The translations under genes were made by a program, and so were the position numbers. From Haloterrigena sp. KLK7 (GTDB lineage: Archaea > Halobacteriota > Halobacteria > Halobacteriales > Natrialbaceae), in contig NZ_CP149787.1 in assembly GCF_037914945.1 (NCBI RefSeq), positions 2,976,001 to 3,040,000 on the forward strand: a stretch of DNA of 64,000 nucleotides. The letters run 5' to 3'. Below are positions 25,461 through 34,210 of this stretch, one piece after another. Below the pieces are notes generated by a model, which saw only the letters and a list, made by a program, of their open reading frames with translations, was not told the DNA's origin and searched no databases. Numbering within the stretch: the first letter of the stretch is position 1; each line of letters opens with the position of its first letter.

Positions 25461-25512
25461 TCTGTGATATCTAATCGAAATATATGTATTCAAAACGCCC
25501 TATAATGTATCT

Positions 25513-26340
25513 ATGAGTGAAAATGGGGCGTCTTCCCTACCGCCAGTACCACACGAGGACACCAAGATCTGGCGCTATCTTGACTTCACACAGTTGTTAT
25601 CTATAGTTGAACGCAGTTCATTATGGTTTAGCAGAGCAGATACTTTTAATGATCCACTGGAGGGTTCATATTCTCGTGTCAATGTCGATAATCGAAGGAA
25701 TGTTTACGAAAACACTGAAATTCCTGAAGAACGCATCGATGAGTTGGTTGAAGACCAATCGGTATCAGCTAAGCTCCACAGAAACTCGTCATACATAAAT
25801 TGTTGGCACATCAATGATAGAGAATCGATGGCAATGTGGGAATTGTACTCTTTGGAAGGACAAGGTATCGCAATACAATCGCGAATTGACCGTATGAAGA
25901 AGGCACTCAGATCTGAGGGTGGAAAAATCAACCGCGAAGATACTCCTGTCGAAGAAGATCTTCCACGAGAGAAAATATTCACTATTGGAGCAGTTCGATA
26001 CATCGATTACGATGAACATTGGATTCCAGAAGGTAACATGTATTCTCCACTTTTTCATAAGCGCCTGAGCTACCAACATGAAAAGGAATTTAGAATTGCT
26101 ACATCACGGTTTTTCGAACTACTGGAACAGGCAGAAGGTGGTGTCAATACTATAGATGAGGTTAATCTTCCTGTAGGAATGTATATGGAGGTTGATGTTG
26201 AGGAGCTAATTGAGAATATTCACGTTTCACCTACAGCACCTGATTGGTTCCTTGAATTAATAGAGGATGTTTTATCTAAATATAGTATCGATACAGAATG
26301 TGTGACACGATCATCGTTGGTTGAAGACCCTGTATTTTAG
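25513..26340 (+). CDS. DUF2971 family protein in the accessory island
   Basis: The 275-residue soluble protein has the DUF2971 pattern: IWRYLDFTQLLSIVERSSLW, then FSRADTFNDPLEG, INCWHINDRESMAMWELYS, and a late FHKRLSYQHEKEFRIA. The biochemical role of the family is not known to me; members often occur in accessory and phage-related regions, so a defence or toxin-like role is possible but unproven. The gene is AT-rich compared with its surroundings beyond the island. It has a TATA box and an operator-like palindrome upstream and lies between the two hairpin elements. Confidence 0.75.
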   Translation: MSENGASSLPPVPHEDTKIWRYLDFTQLLSIVERSSLWFSRADTFNDPLEGSYSRVNVDNRRNVYENTEIPEERIDELVEDQSVSAKLHRNSSYINCWHINDRESMAMWELYSLEGQGIAIQSRIDRMKKALRSEGGKINREDTPVEEDLPREKIFTIGAVRYIDYDEHWIPEGNMYSPLFHKRLSYQHEKEFRIATSRFFELLEQAEGGVNTIDEVNLPVGMYMEVDVEELIENIHVSPTAPDWFLELIEDVLSKYSIDTECVTRSSLVEDPVF

Positions 26341-26372
26341 ATATTTATAAGGTGGTCCTCCCGCTGTTCCAT

Positions 26373-26669
26373 CTATTCCTCTTTAGTCGCATGGTCATAG
26401 TGCTTATCCAGCACATCCATAGTCATGTCTACACGATCCGCCGTCACGTCTCGAGGTTGACCAGCATTGAGTGCTTCCGTCACGTACCCACGACGGAGTG
26501 CATGTGGACCGACTGAACCCGGGCATTTGCTTGCTGTGTTGGAAGGGGTCGCTTCACACCCCCGATGCTTCGATCCATTGGACAATTTGTGCATCCACCT
26601 ACCGGTAGATTCGTGCCAAACGGGTGTGGTGAAAACCTGGGTCTCAGTCAGAAATCTCGCTGTGCCAAG
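26373..26669 (-). pseudogene. C-terminal remnant of a tyrosine recombinase/integrase
   Basis: The frame from about 26669 to the TAG at 26373 reads, in pieces, ARFLTETQVFTTPVWHE, LSNGSKHRGCEATPSNTASK, then PHALRRGYVTEALNAGQ and DVLDKHYDHATKEE. The HxxR motif (HALRR) and the nucleophilic tyrosine (HYDHAT) of phage-type integrases are present, but the N-terminal domains and first catalytic arginine are missing because a stop codon interrupts the frame at 26670. It lies some 360 bp from the 3' end of tRNA-Val, as expected for the integrase of an element that inserted there. Presumably inactive. Confidence 0.75.
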
Positions 26670-26790
26670 TTACCAATAAACGCTCAAGTATGCGCGGTAA
26701 ATGTTCTATCCGGGCGTTTCACAGCATTGAGTCGGTTGTTCTACCACCTGCCTCAATGCTGTAGATTACTCGAAGTTCCGTGTTGAGTTT
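26622..26790. repeat. Duplicated hairpin-bearing element, copy B
   Basis: CAAGTTACCAA at 26666-26676 is followed, again 55 nt after its first base, by a perfect 11-bp stem: ACAGCATTGAG (26721-26731) with CTCAATGCTGT (26752-26762). The loop starts TCGGTTGTTCT as in copy A. Compared with copy A the third stem pair has changed from T-A to A-T, so pairing is kept. The left part overlaps the recombinase remnant. Confidence 0.75.
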
Positions 26791-27027
26791 GAAACAATGC
26801 CTCTGGGAATCCAGCATTAGTCATAGATACGTAGCTAATTCGGAAAGGAGGGAAATTTTGCTTATTCACCGCATTATAGCATTCCCGCAACTACTTGTTA
26901 AGTAAGGGAACGCCGTACTGCGATTCCACACAGAATTGGGAAGCGACTCAGTGAATTGCTGGTGGGATGCAAGACGAATACGCCGCTCTCTGGTGGTTTA
27001 CTACTTCATGCGACGGAAGGAGTGTGA

Positions 27028-27102
27028 TGGGTTGGGGCAGATTTGAACTGCCGACTTCCTCCGTGTGAAGGAGGTATCATAACCGGACTAGATCACCAAC
27101 CC
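27028..27102 (-). tRNA. tRNA-Val (anticodon CAC)
   Basis: On the minus strand the acceptor stem GGGTTGG pairs with CCAACCC, the anticodon stem CCTCC/GGAGG encloses the loop TTCACAC (anticodon CAC), and the T-arm is GGCAG-TTCAAAT-CTGCC. The discriminator base is A and no CCA is encoded. The 3' end faces the recombinase remnant and accessory island, so this gene is the probable integration target. Confidence 0.95.
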
Positions 27103-27142
27103 GCAGAGGGTTGTATCAGTGGGTCCAACTTAAGACTTCCTT

Positions 27143-27421
27143 TCACTGGCCGCCGTCGGACTCGTCCGCTGCGGGACTCGAGAGCGTCGCTCGAGCGCTC
27201 CCGGCCGCCTCACGGGCCTGTGCTTCGGCTTTCCGCTCGAGGTCCAGTAACTCCTCGCGGACCGCCTCGAGGGGCGTCGGTTCCGGCTCCGGCTCGGGAT
27301 CTCGGCCGACGGCCGCGCGGAGCCGCGTCGCGGAGGGCTCGAGCGTCTCGCCGAGTCCGAGTTTCGCGTGTTCGGCCGCGCGGGAGAGGTAGTACCGGCT
27401 GTCGTGGAAGTGCTTGTTCAT
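27143..27421 (-). CDS. Small conserved haloarchaeal protein (DUF7553-like)
   Basis: The 92-residue protein starts MNKHFHDSRYYLSRAAEHAK and is predicted helical, with a proline/glutamate-rich middle (EPEPEPTPLEAV) and a charged coiled-coil-like segment (REELLDLERKAEAQAREAA). The N-terminus resembles a haloarchaeal family in which a short helical domain of this type is conserved; the family label is from memory. A GGAG sequence 8 nt before the ATG at 27421 favours this start over the ATG at 27436, which is closer to where a TATA-like GGGCTATATCG (about 27454-27464) would start transcription. Confidence 0.65.
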   Translation of the reverse strand: MNKHFHDSRYYLSRAAEHAKLGLGETLEPSATRLRAAVGRDPEPEPEPTPLEAVREELLDLERKAEAQAREAAGSARATLSSPAADESDGGQ

Positions 27422-27548
27422 GTGATTCACTCCCATAGAGATGCCGGCAGTCGATATAGCCCTTTCGCAGGGGACAGAATTCGAACGGTCCCGCACGAGT
27501 CCGTCCGCGATCGGTTAGCATACGGCCCCAGACGCCCAGTAGCACTGC

Positions 27549-29333
27549 ATGAACGAGTTACAGCCGGTCGCACTCGAGCGCGAGGGGGCGACCGCCGATC
27601 TGGTCGTCGCGAACGGACGGGTGTACGCCTCGAACCGGCGAGCGTTCCTCGAGCGGGACGTCGCCGTCGTCGGCGACCGAATCGCCGCGCTCCCGGCGGA
27701 CGCCGCGTCCGTCATCGGTCCCGACACGACGGTCGTCGACGCGTCCGACCGCGTCGTCCTCCCGGGGCTGGTCGACGCCCACACCCACGCGGACATCCAG
27801 GTGACGCCCGAGCGCGCCGCGCCGTCGATGCTCGCCGGCGGCACCACGTCGATCGTCACCGAGACCTCCGGGCTCGGGCTGCTGTTCGGCGCCCGAGGCG
27901 TCGAGACCACCCTCGAGCGAACCGCCGAGTTGCCCGTGACGACCTACCTCACCCTGCCGCCCCAGTGGTTCGTCGACACCTTCGAACCCGCGCGGGGCGA
28001 CGACGCGGACCTCGAGGCGTTCGTCGACCTGCTCGCGCGCGAGCGCGTGGTCGGCGTCGGCGAGATCGACTGGATCCACGTCGTCGACCGCGAGTCGCCG
28101 GTCGAACGGCTCTACGAGCGCGCTCGCGAGACCGGCGCGACGATCGTCGGCCACGGGGCGGGCTGTCGGGGCGAGTCGCTCCGGGCGTTCGCGACCGTCG
28201 TAGACAACGACCACGAGGCGATCGACGCCGACGGGATCCGCGAGCGGGCCGAACACGGAATCCACGTCGTCGGGCGCTGCGGGTCGAACCGCGACGATAT
28301 CGACGCGCTCGCCGAGGCCGTCCCCGACGTCGATCGCGGAAGCGTCTCGCTGTCGACCGACGGCGTCTGGCCCGCCGACCTCGTCGACGGGGTCGGGATG
28401 GCCGACGTGGTCCGCCGCGCGATCGAGGCCGGCGTCCCCGAACGGGACGCGATCGACGCCGCGACGCGCAACCCCGCCGAACACTTCGGCCTCGAGGGGC
28501 GGGGCGTCGTCGCGCCCGGCGCGTTCGCGGACCTGCTCGTCGTCGACGACCTCGAGTCGATGGCCATCGAGACCGTGGTCGCCGACGGCGAGGTCGTCGT
28601 CACCGACGGCTCGCCCGACGTCGAGCCGCGGACCGACCCCTACCCCGACTCCGTCACCGACACGATTTCGATCGACTGCGACGCGGACCGCTTCACCGCG
28701 CCGCTCGAGGCCGCACCGGACGGCGTCGTCCGCGCGATGGAAGTCGGCCAGGGGCTCGTTACGACCGAGACGACCGCCGAACCCGCGGTTCTCGAGTCCG
28801 ACGAGCGCGACGGAACCGCGGCGACCGACGCCCGATTCGGTCCCGATCCGGACGCCGACGTCCTCACGGCGACGCTGATCGACCGCGATCCGGCGACCGA
28901 CGACCGCGCCTTCACCGGGTTTCTCACCGGGTACGGCCTCGAGACGGGCGCCGTCGCGACGAGCGCGGTCTGGGAGACGCCCGGGCTGGCGACCGTCGCC
29001 GCGGACACCGCCGACGCCGTCGTCGCCGCCGAACGCGTCGCGGAACTGGGCGGCGGGTTCGCCGTCGCTCGAGGCGGTGAGGTCGTCGCCGACCTCCCGG
29101 CGCCGGTCGGGGCGACGGCGGCCGACGCGCCGGTCGAGGACGTCGTCGCCGACCTCGAGGCGCTCGAAACCGCACTCTCGGCGTGCGGCGTCGATATCGA
29201 GGACCCGCTGCTCACCGTCCAGACGCTGACCTTCGTCGGCGTGCCGACGCTGAAACTCACCGCGTCGGGCTACGCCGACGTCCTCGGGCGGTCGCTGATC
29301 GGCCTCGAGCCGACGGCGGACTCGAACGCGTAG
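27549..29333 (+). CDS. Adenine-deaminase-like amidohydrolase (altered motifs)
   Basis: The 594-residue protein matches adenine deaminase over its length: an N-terminal beta-domain, GLVDAHTHADIQVTPE with the metal-binding DxHxH (H78, H80), TTSIVTETSGLG, a STDGVWPADL aspartate region, RNPAEHFGLEGRGVVAPGAF, and the C-terminal domain GYGLETGAVATSAVWETPG to VPTLKLTASGYADVLG. Adenine deaminase converts adenine to hypoxanthine. However, the family's conserved HDSHN motif in the C-terminal domain reads WETPG here, and the usual HxHxESS motif after the first metal site also differs. The substrate may therefore not be adenine. A TATA-like stretch lies about 27 nt before the ATG. Confidence 0.78.
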   Translation: MNELQPVALEREGATADLVVANGRVYASNRRAFLERDVAVVGDRIAALPADAASVIGPDTTVVDASDRVVLPGLVDAHTHADIQVTPERAAPSMLAGGTTSIVTETSGLGLLFGARGVETTLERTAELPVTTYLTLPPQWFVDTFEPARGDDADLEAFVDLLARERVVGVGEIDWIHVVDRESPVERLYERARETGATIVGHGAGCRGESLRAFATVVDNDHEAIDADGIRERAEHGIHVVGRCGSNRDDIDALAEAVPDVDRGSVSLSTDGVWPADLVDGVGMADVVRRAIEAGVPERDAIDAATRNPAEHFGLEGRGVVAPGAFADLLVVDDLESMAIETVVADGEVVVTDGSPDVEPRTDPYPDSVTDTISIDCDADRFTAPLEAAPDGVVRAMEVGQGLVTTETTAEPAVLESDERDGTAATDARFGPDPDADVLTATLIDRDPATDDRAFTGFLTGYGLETGAVATSAVWETPGLATVAADTADAVVAAERVAELGGGFAVARGGEVVADLPAPVGATAADAPVEDVVADLEALETALSACGVDIEDPLLTVQTLTFVGVPTLKLTASGYADVLGRSLIGLEPTADSNA

Positions 29334-29377
29334 ACGCCGGAATCGAAGCCGTAGCCGGCGGAACCGAACGCCGAGAA

Positions 29378-29911
29378 TCAGTACTGCGGCTCCTCCTCCG
29401 GTTCGCCGTCGCGGGCGTTGACGACGCGACCGAAGGTGAACAGGCCGTCCGAGAGCCGATTGAGGTACTGAACGGCCTGTTCGTTGATCTCCTCCTCGTT
29501 GGCCAGCGCGACAGCTCGGCGCTCGGCGCGACGACAGACGGTCCGGGCGTGGTGGAGTTGCGCCCCGCGTTCGCTGCCGGTCGGGAGGATGAACGACCGC
29601 AGGGGCTCGAGCTCCTCGTCGTACTCGTCGATCCAGTCCTCGACGGTCTCGATGTGGTCGGCGCGGATCGCGGGGTCGTCTTCGTCGGGATCCGGGTTCG
29701 CGAAGTCGGCCTGGACGACGTGGAGGTGGTTCTGGATCTCCCGGAGCCGGTCGTCGACGTCGTCGTGGCCCGTCGGGCGGATCGTCCCGACGAGGGCGTT
29801 GAGCTCGTCGACGGTACCGTAGGCTTCGATGCGCGGACTGGCCTTCGAGACGCGGCTCATGTCCCGGAGGTCCGTCTGCCCGTCGTCGCCGCGACCTGTG
29901 TAGATCGACAT
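29378..29911 (-). CDS. Cob(I)alamin adenosyltransferase, PduO type
   Basis: The 177-residue helical protein transfers the adenosyl group of ATP to cob(I)alamin in B12 coenzyme formation. The N-terminal MSIYTGRGDDGQTDL and VSKASPRIEAYGTVDELNAL, plus LPTGSERGAQLHHARTVCRR and the late YLNRLSDGLFTFGRVVN, are diagnostic of the PduO family. The ATG at 29911 fits the family start; an open frame upstream is not conserved in type. It is convergent with the amidohydrolase gene, and no other cobalamin gene is nearby. Confidence 0.92.
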   Translation of the reverse strand: MSIYTGRGDDGQTDLRDMSRVSKASPRIEAYGTVDELNALVGTIRPTGHDDVDDRLREIQNHLHVVQADFANPDPDEDDPAIRADHIETVEDWIDEYDEELEPLRSFILPTGSERGAQLHHARTVCRRAERRAVALANEEEINEQAVQYLNRLSDGLFTFGRVVNARDGEPEEEPQY

Positions 29912-30067
29912 GTCCGAGTGAACGGACGAGACGCACTTAATCCCTGCCGGCCGTCGTTCGAGCCCTCGAGCGGACGCTCCGGTGCCGACGCGCCGAACGC
30001 GTTCGGACGCCGCGCGTCGCGTTCCGTAACCAGTACGTTTTACACCCGCGACGCCCAATCGCCGCGC

Positions 30068-30241
30068 ATGGCCATGGAACTCGATCACGAGTGCCCGAAC
30101 TGCGGCACCGAACGGACCTTCTACCGCGCGGCGAGCACGACGCTGCACCTCGGCGAAAAGGTCAAGTGGCACTGTCCGGACTGTGACTACGGCTTCGTGC
30201 AGATCGGCGACGACGGCACCGCCGTCGACTCGAGCGCGTAA
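30068..30241 (+). CDS. Small zinc-ribbon protein (57 aa)
   Basis: The protein MAMELDHECPNCGTERTFYR continues to a second CxxC (WHCPDCDYGFVQIGDD), giving a classic two-knuckle zinc ribbon. The spacing and the acidic tail are typical of a widespread haloarchaeal micro-protein family; its role is not known to me, and binding of RNA or a protein partner is plausible. It is divergent from the cobalamin adenosyltransferase gene and is followed by a T-rich stretch that may end its transcript. Confidence 0.8.
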   Translation: MAMELDHECPNCGTERTFYRAASTTLHLGEKVKWHCPDCDYGFVQIGDDGTAVDSSA

Positions 30242-30274
30242 CTAACGGTTCGACGCGACATTTCGATCGCTACG

Positions 30275-30284
30275 TTTCGTTTTT
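30275..30284 (+). terminator. T-rich putative transcription terminator
   Basis: TTTCGTTTTT lies 34 nt after the stop of the zinc-ribbon gene. Archaeal termination often depends on such U-rich tracts without a strong hairpin. The GC-rich surroundings make the tract stand out. Confidence 0.4.
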
Positions 30285-30384
30285 CGCCCGTCGTCGACTC
30301 GAGCGAGCAGCGACCGCCCTCGGAACTCGATCATCTCGACTCAACGACCCGCGAGCTCAACAGCGACCGAACGCACCGCGGCGA

Positions 30385-31920
30385 TCACTCGTCGTCGGAC
30401 TCGAGGGCCTGCCACGAGAGCCGCGGGGACCGCGCCGCGCTGGTCTGGTCGATCCGGCGCGCGGTGGTCCGTTCCGGCGCGTCCGCGAGCGTCTCGTCGT
30501 CCTCTCCGGCGACGGCGTTGAAGGCGGCCGCGAGTCGATCCAGCGTCTCCATGCCCTCGACCTCGGTGGGTTCGGTCATCAGCGCCTCGGGGACGATCTC
30601 GGGCCACTTGGTCGTCGGCGGGTGGACGCCGTAGTCGAGCATCCGCTTGGCGACGTCGGCGGCGTCCTGGTCGCCCGCGCTGGCGACGAACTCGTGGTGG
30701 AACGGCTCGTAGGGCACGTCGTACTCGATCTGACTCGCGAGGTAGTTCGCGTTCAACACCGCCGTCGCGCTGGCGTCGGCGAGCCCCTCGTCGCCGAGCC
30801 GCGCGATGTAGGCGAAGGCCTTGACGAGAACGAGCCAGTTGCCCTGGTAGCCGTGGACCTTGCCGATGGTGTGTTCGGGGTCGAACAGCTCGTAACCCAG
30901 TTCGCTCTCACTCTCCCCGTTCTCTCGCACTCGAGGCGCCGGCAGGAACGGCGCTAACTCGTCGACGACGCCGACCGGGCCCGCGCCCGGACCGCCGCCG
31001 CCGTGGGGCGTCGCGAACGTCTTGTGGACGTTGTAGTGCATCACGTCGAAGCCCATGTCGCCCGGTCGGGCCCGACCGAGTAGGGCGTTCAGGTTCGCCC
31101 CGTCGTAGTAGAGCAGGCCGCCCACGTCGTGGACCATCTCGGCGATCTCCTCGATGTCGCGCTCGAAGAGGCCGAGCGTGTTCGGGTTGGTCAGCATCAG
31201 GGCCGCGGTGTTCTCGGAGAGGGCCGCCTCGAGCGCCTCGAGGTCGACCCGACCGCCGTCGTCGCTGGGCAAGGAGACGACGTCGTAGCCGCCCAGCGCC
31301 GCGCTGGCGAAGTTGGTCCCGTGGGCGCTCTCGGGGACGATGACCTCGTCGCGGTCCCCCTCGCCGTTGTGCTCGTGGTAGGCCGCGGCGACGCGGATGC
31401 CGACGAACTCGCCGGCCGCGCCGGCGGGGGGCTGCAGCGTCACCGCGTCCATGCCCCCGATCCGGCCCAGATAGTCCTGGAGGCGATACATGAGCTCGAG
31501 GGTCCCCTGGGTCGATCGTTCCGACCGGTCGGGATGGACGGCCGCCGCCGGGAGCGCGGCCACGTCCTCGGTGAACTTCGGGTTGTACTTCATCGTACAC
31601 GAGCCCAGCGGGTAGGGGCCGCTGTCGATCCCGTAGATCATCTGGGAGAGGCGCGTGTAGTGGCGCGCCAGTTCGGGTTCGGAGAGCTCCGGGAGTTCGA
31701 GCGAGTCCCGGGTCAGGTCGTCGGGCAGGGGCGAGCCGCCGTCCGCGGACCCGTCATCTCCGTCATCGCCGCCGTCCCCGTCGCTCCCGCCGATCTCGAC
31801 GCGCGTCAGGTCCTTCTCCGAGAGCAGGGGCTCGTACTGCCCGTTCTCGACGTAGCGGGCCTGATCGTAGCGGACCTGTTCGGCTCGCGGATCGATGTCG
31901 CTTTCGTCTCGATCGCTCAT
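30385..31920 (-). CDS. gcvPB: Glycine dehydrogenase (decarboxylating) subunit 2
   Basis: The 511-residue protein is the C-terminal half of the glycine cleavage P-protein, which in many archaea and bacteria is a separate PLP-dependent subunit. The PLP-lysine region is [20 protein letters not shown], with [19 protein letters not shown] and [11 protein letters not shown] nearby as expected. It decarboxylates glycine and passes the aminomethyl group to H-protein. Its start overlaps the stop of gcvPA by 4 nt, so the subunits are coupled. The C-terminal tail beyond about residue 470 is family-variable. The genes for the T, H and L proteins are not in this window. Confidence 0.95.
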   Translation of the reverse strand: MSDRDESDIDPRAEQVRYDQARYVENGQYEPLLSEKDLTRVEIGGSDGDGGDDGDDGSADGGSPLPDDLTRDSLELPELSEPELARHYTRLSQMIYGIDSGPYPLGSCTMKYNPKFTEDVAALPAAAVHPDRSERSTQGTLELMYRLQDYLGRIGGMDAVTLQPPAGAAGEFVGIRVAAAYHEHNGEGDRDEVIVPESAHGTNFASAALGGYDVVSLPSDDGGRVDLEALEAALSENTAALMLTNPNTLGLFERDIEEIAEMVHDVGGLLYYDGANLNALLGRARPGDMGFDVMHYNVHKTFATPHGGGGPGAGPVGVVDELAPFLPAPRVRENGESESELGYELFDPEHTIGKVHGYQGNWLVLVKAFAYIARLGDEGLADASATAVLNANYLASQIEYDVPYEPFHHEFVASAGDQDAADVAKRMLDYGVHPPTTKWPEIVPEALMTEPTEVEGMETLDRLAAAFNAVAGEDDETLADAPERTTARRIDQTSAARSPRLSWQALESDDE

Positions 31921-33254
31921 CGAACCACCTCCTCGAAGGCCGCGACGAACGGATCGATCCGCTCGTCGGGGACGCCGGCGACGCAGACCTGCAGTTCGTG
32001 GTCGCCGACGACGTGGACCGCGAAGCCGCGCTTCTCGAGGTCGCCCGCGATCGCCGGCGCGGGCTGGTCGACGCGGACGACGAACTCGCGGAGGTGGTGT
32101 CGGTCGTGGACCGGCGCCTTGACGCTGACGATGTCGTCGAGGCGCTCCGCGAGGTCGTCGGCGCGGGTGACGCCCCGCTCCGCGAGGTCGACCATCCCGT
32201 TCGGGCCCAGATACGCGGCGTGCATCGCGGTTCGCAGCGCGACCCAGGCCTGATTGGTACAGATGTTGCTCGTGGCCCGTTCTCGGCGGATGTGCTGTTC
32301 GCGGGTCTGCAGCGTGAGCGTGTAGGCTCGTCGGTCGGTCGCGTCCTCGCTGGCGCCGACCAGTCGACCCGGAACCTGTCGGAGATAGTCTTCCGTCGTG
32401 GCGAACAGCCCGAGGCCCATCCCGTAGCTCGTCGGCAGCCCCAGCACGCTCGCGTCACCGACGACGACGTCGGCGCCGACGTCCGCCGGCCGCTGGAGCA
32501 CGGAGAGCGCGATCGGGTCCGAGCCGAGGACGAACAGGGCGTCGTTCTCTGCCGCGAGCGCGCCGATCGACTCGAGACCCTCCTCGATCGTCCCGCGAAC
32601 GGTCGGGTTCTCGGCGTAGACCATGACGGTCTCCTCGTCGACCAGCCCCTCGAGCGCCCCGACGTCGGCGTTGGCGTCGTCGGTCGGGTACGCCTCGACC
32701 GCGAGGTCGGTGCCGGCGACGTAGTTCTCGAGCGTCGAGCGCCGTCCCTCGAGCAGGAGGTCGGGGACGAGCACGCGGTGCCCGCTGGTATCGCGGACGC
32801 GTTCTGCCAGCGTGGCGGCCTCGCCCAGCGCCGTCGCGGCGTCGTACATCGAGCAGTTGGCGATCTCCAGGCCCGTCAGTTCGACCAGCAGCGACTGGTA
32901 CTCGAACAGCGCCTGCAGGAACCCCTGGGACACCTCGGGCTGGTACTGCGTGTAGGAGGTGAGAAACTCCGAGCGGTCCGCGAGGTGGTCGACCAGCGAC
33001 GGCACGTAGTAGCCGTAGTGGCCCCGCCCGAGCAGCTCGGTCAGGTCGTCGTTGCGACCCAATATCGAGCGCACCAGTCGTCGGGTTTCCCGTTCCGTTC
33101 GCGCGTCGATGTCGAAACGCCCCTCGAACTGGACGTCCGACGGGATGTCGAAGAGATCCTCGACCGTCTCCGCGCCGACCGCCTCGAGCATCGCCGAGCG
33201 GTCCTCCTCCGTGTGGGGAGCGTACGGGCTCCCCGTGGCGTGTGATCCGTGCAT
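31917..33254 (-). CDS. gcvPA: Glycine dehydrogenase (decarboxylating) subunit 1
   Basis: The 445-residue protein is the N-terminal half of the split P-protein. Diagnostic segments are [59 protein letters not shown] and the late [20 protein letters not shown]. Together with gcvPB it forms the decarboxylase of the glycine cleavage system in the cytoplasm. I chose the ATG at 33254 ([18 protein letters not shown]), where family similarity begins. The upstream frame is open but Arg-rich and unlikely to be translated. Confidence 0.94.
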   Translation of the reverse strand: MHGSHATGSPYAPHTEEDRSAMLEAVGAETVEDLFDIPSDVQFEGRFDIDARTERETRRLVRSILGRNDDLTELLGRGHYGYYVPSLVDHLADRSEFLTSYTQYQPEVSQGFLQALFEYQSLLVELTGLEIANCSMYDAATALGEAATLAERVRDTSGHRVLVPDLLLEGRRSTLENYVAGTDLAVEAYPTDDANADVGALEGLVDEETVMVYAENPTVRGTIEEGLESIGALAAENDALFVLGSDPIALSVLQRPADVGADVVVGDASVLGLPTSYGMGLGLFATTEDYLRQVPGRLVGASEDATDRRAYTLTLQTREQHIRRERATSNICTNQAWVALRTAMHAAYLGPNGMVDLAERGVTRADDLAERLDDIVSVKAPVHDRHHLREFVVRVDQPAPAIAGDLEKRGFAVHVVGDHELQVCVAGVPDERIDPFVAAFEEVVR

Positions 33255-33485
33255 GGCTAAGCGTGATCTCGATCGATCGAGTCGATCCGTCTCCCCCCGC
33301 GTCGACAGCGGCGTTCGATACGAGGCACGATACTGGCCTCTAACGGGTACGGGGGTAATGAACGCACTCGTTTCGGAGCGACTGGCCATCGAATCGCGGC
33401 CGTTCGATCGCGACAGTCACACAGTTGACATACCCTGCAGTCGCCACACGGACCACTATACGGGTACGAAGTGTCGGAGGGTGGC

Positions 33486-34199
33486 ATGGCCGACAGCGAC
33501 GATATCGACGAGGACGGCCCGCTCAACCGGGAGGATCAGGAGATCGGCGCGACGGCCGCCACCGATTCCGACTCCCTGCTCGGCGTCCTCCCGCACTTCT
33601 ATCGGGGCGAGGTGAGCCAGGCAAACAGCGCACAGGACCGGATCGACCGGACGACCGACTGGGCGATCACGCTGCTCGCCGCCGTGCTCTCGCTCGTCTT
33701 CTCGAGTCGGAACATGCCGGCGTTCCTGCTCCTGGTCGGGATCTTCGTCCTGTCGATCTTCCTGTTCTTCGAGGTGCGTCGGTACCGGTTCTACGACCAC
33801 TGGCGCGCTCGCGTCCGCTTCGTCCAGGAGAACGTGTTCGCGAACGCCTTAGAGCCGACCGGGGTCGAACACCCGGCCTGGCGCGAGGAGTTGAGCGACG
33901 ACCTCCGGAATCCGACTTTCAAGGTCTCGACTCGAGAGGCGCTTTCCCGGCGGATACGACGCGTTTACGGGTTGCTCTTCGCAGTGGCCGGCGTCGGCTG
34001 GGCGTTCAAGGTCACGCTGTTCACACCGGAACAGCAGTGGACCGAGGCCGCCGAACTGCCGGGGATCCCCGGTACGGCCGTGGCGGTACTGCTCGCCGTC
34101 TTCTTCGCGTGCGTAATCGCGGTCGCCCTGTGGCCGGGAGGACGGCAGGCGAAAGGCGAGATCCACGGCGTCGAGCCGGGCGACTGGAAGAACGACTGA
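33486..34199 (+). CDS. DUF2270 family membrane protein
   Basis: The 237-residue protein has a soluble N-terminus, then paired hydrophobic segments (WAITLLAAVLSLVF and AFLLLVGIFVLSIFLFFEV) followed by the signature-like RRYRFYDHWRARVRFVQENV, and another membrane pair near the C-terminus (YGLLFAVAGVGWAFKV; VAVLLAVFFACVIAVAL). This matches my memory of the DUF2270 family, whose function is unknown. I prefer the ATG at 33486 (MADSDDIDED) to the GTG at 33471. It is convergent with the AI-2E-type transporter gene. Confidence 0.75.
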   Translation: MADSDDIDEDGPLNREDQEIGATAATDSDSLLGVLPHFYRGEVSQANSAQDRIDRTTDWAITLLAAVLSLVFSSRNMPAFLLLVGIFVLSIFLFFEVRRYRFYDHWRARVRFVQENVFANALEPTGVEHPAWREELSDDLRNPTFKVSTREALSRRIRRVYGLLFAVAGVGWAFKVTLFTPEQQWTEAAELPGIPGTAVAVLLAVFFACVIAVALWPGGRQAKGEIHGVEPGDWKND

Positions 34200-34210
34200 G
34201 GGGCCGCCGA

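Noticed and set aside
26461-26471. Third occurrence of the hairpin arm CAGCATTGAG inside the recombinase remnant
   Set aside because: It encodes the conserved residues LNAG of the recombinase and has no partner arm, loop or flanking similarity, so it is not another element copy.
27549-29333. Very long open frame on the minus strand opposite the amidohydrolase
   Set aside because: GC-rich haloarchaeal DNA keeps the complementary frame open; the translation is Arg/Asp/Val-rich with no domain, while the plus-strand product shows clear family motifs.
33255-33485. Possible glycine riboswitch or other leader RNA before the glycine decarboxylase genes
   Set aside because: GATCGATCGAGTCGATCC gives a local palindrome, but I see no conserved glycine-aptamer pairing or tandem layout.
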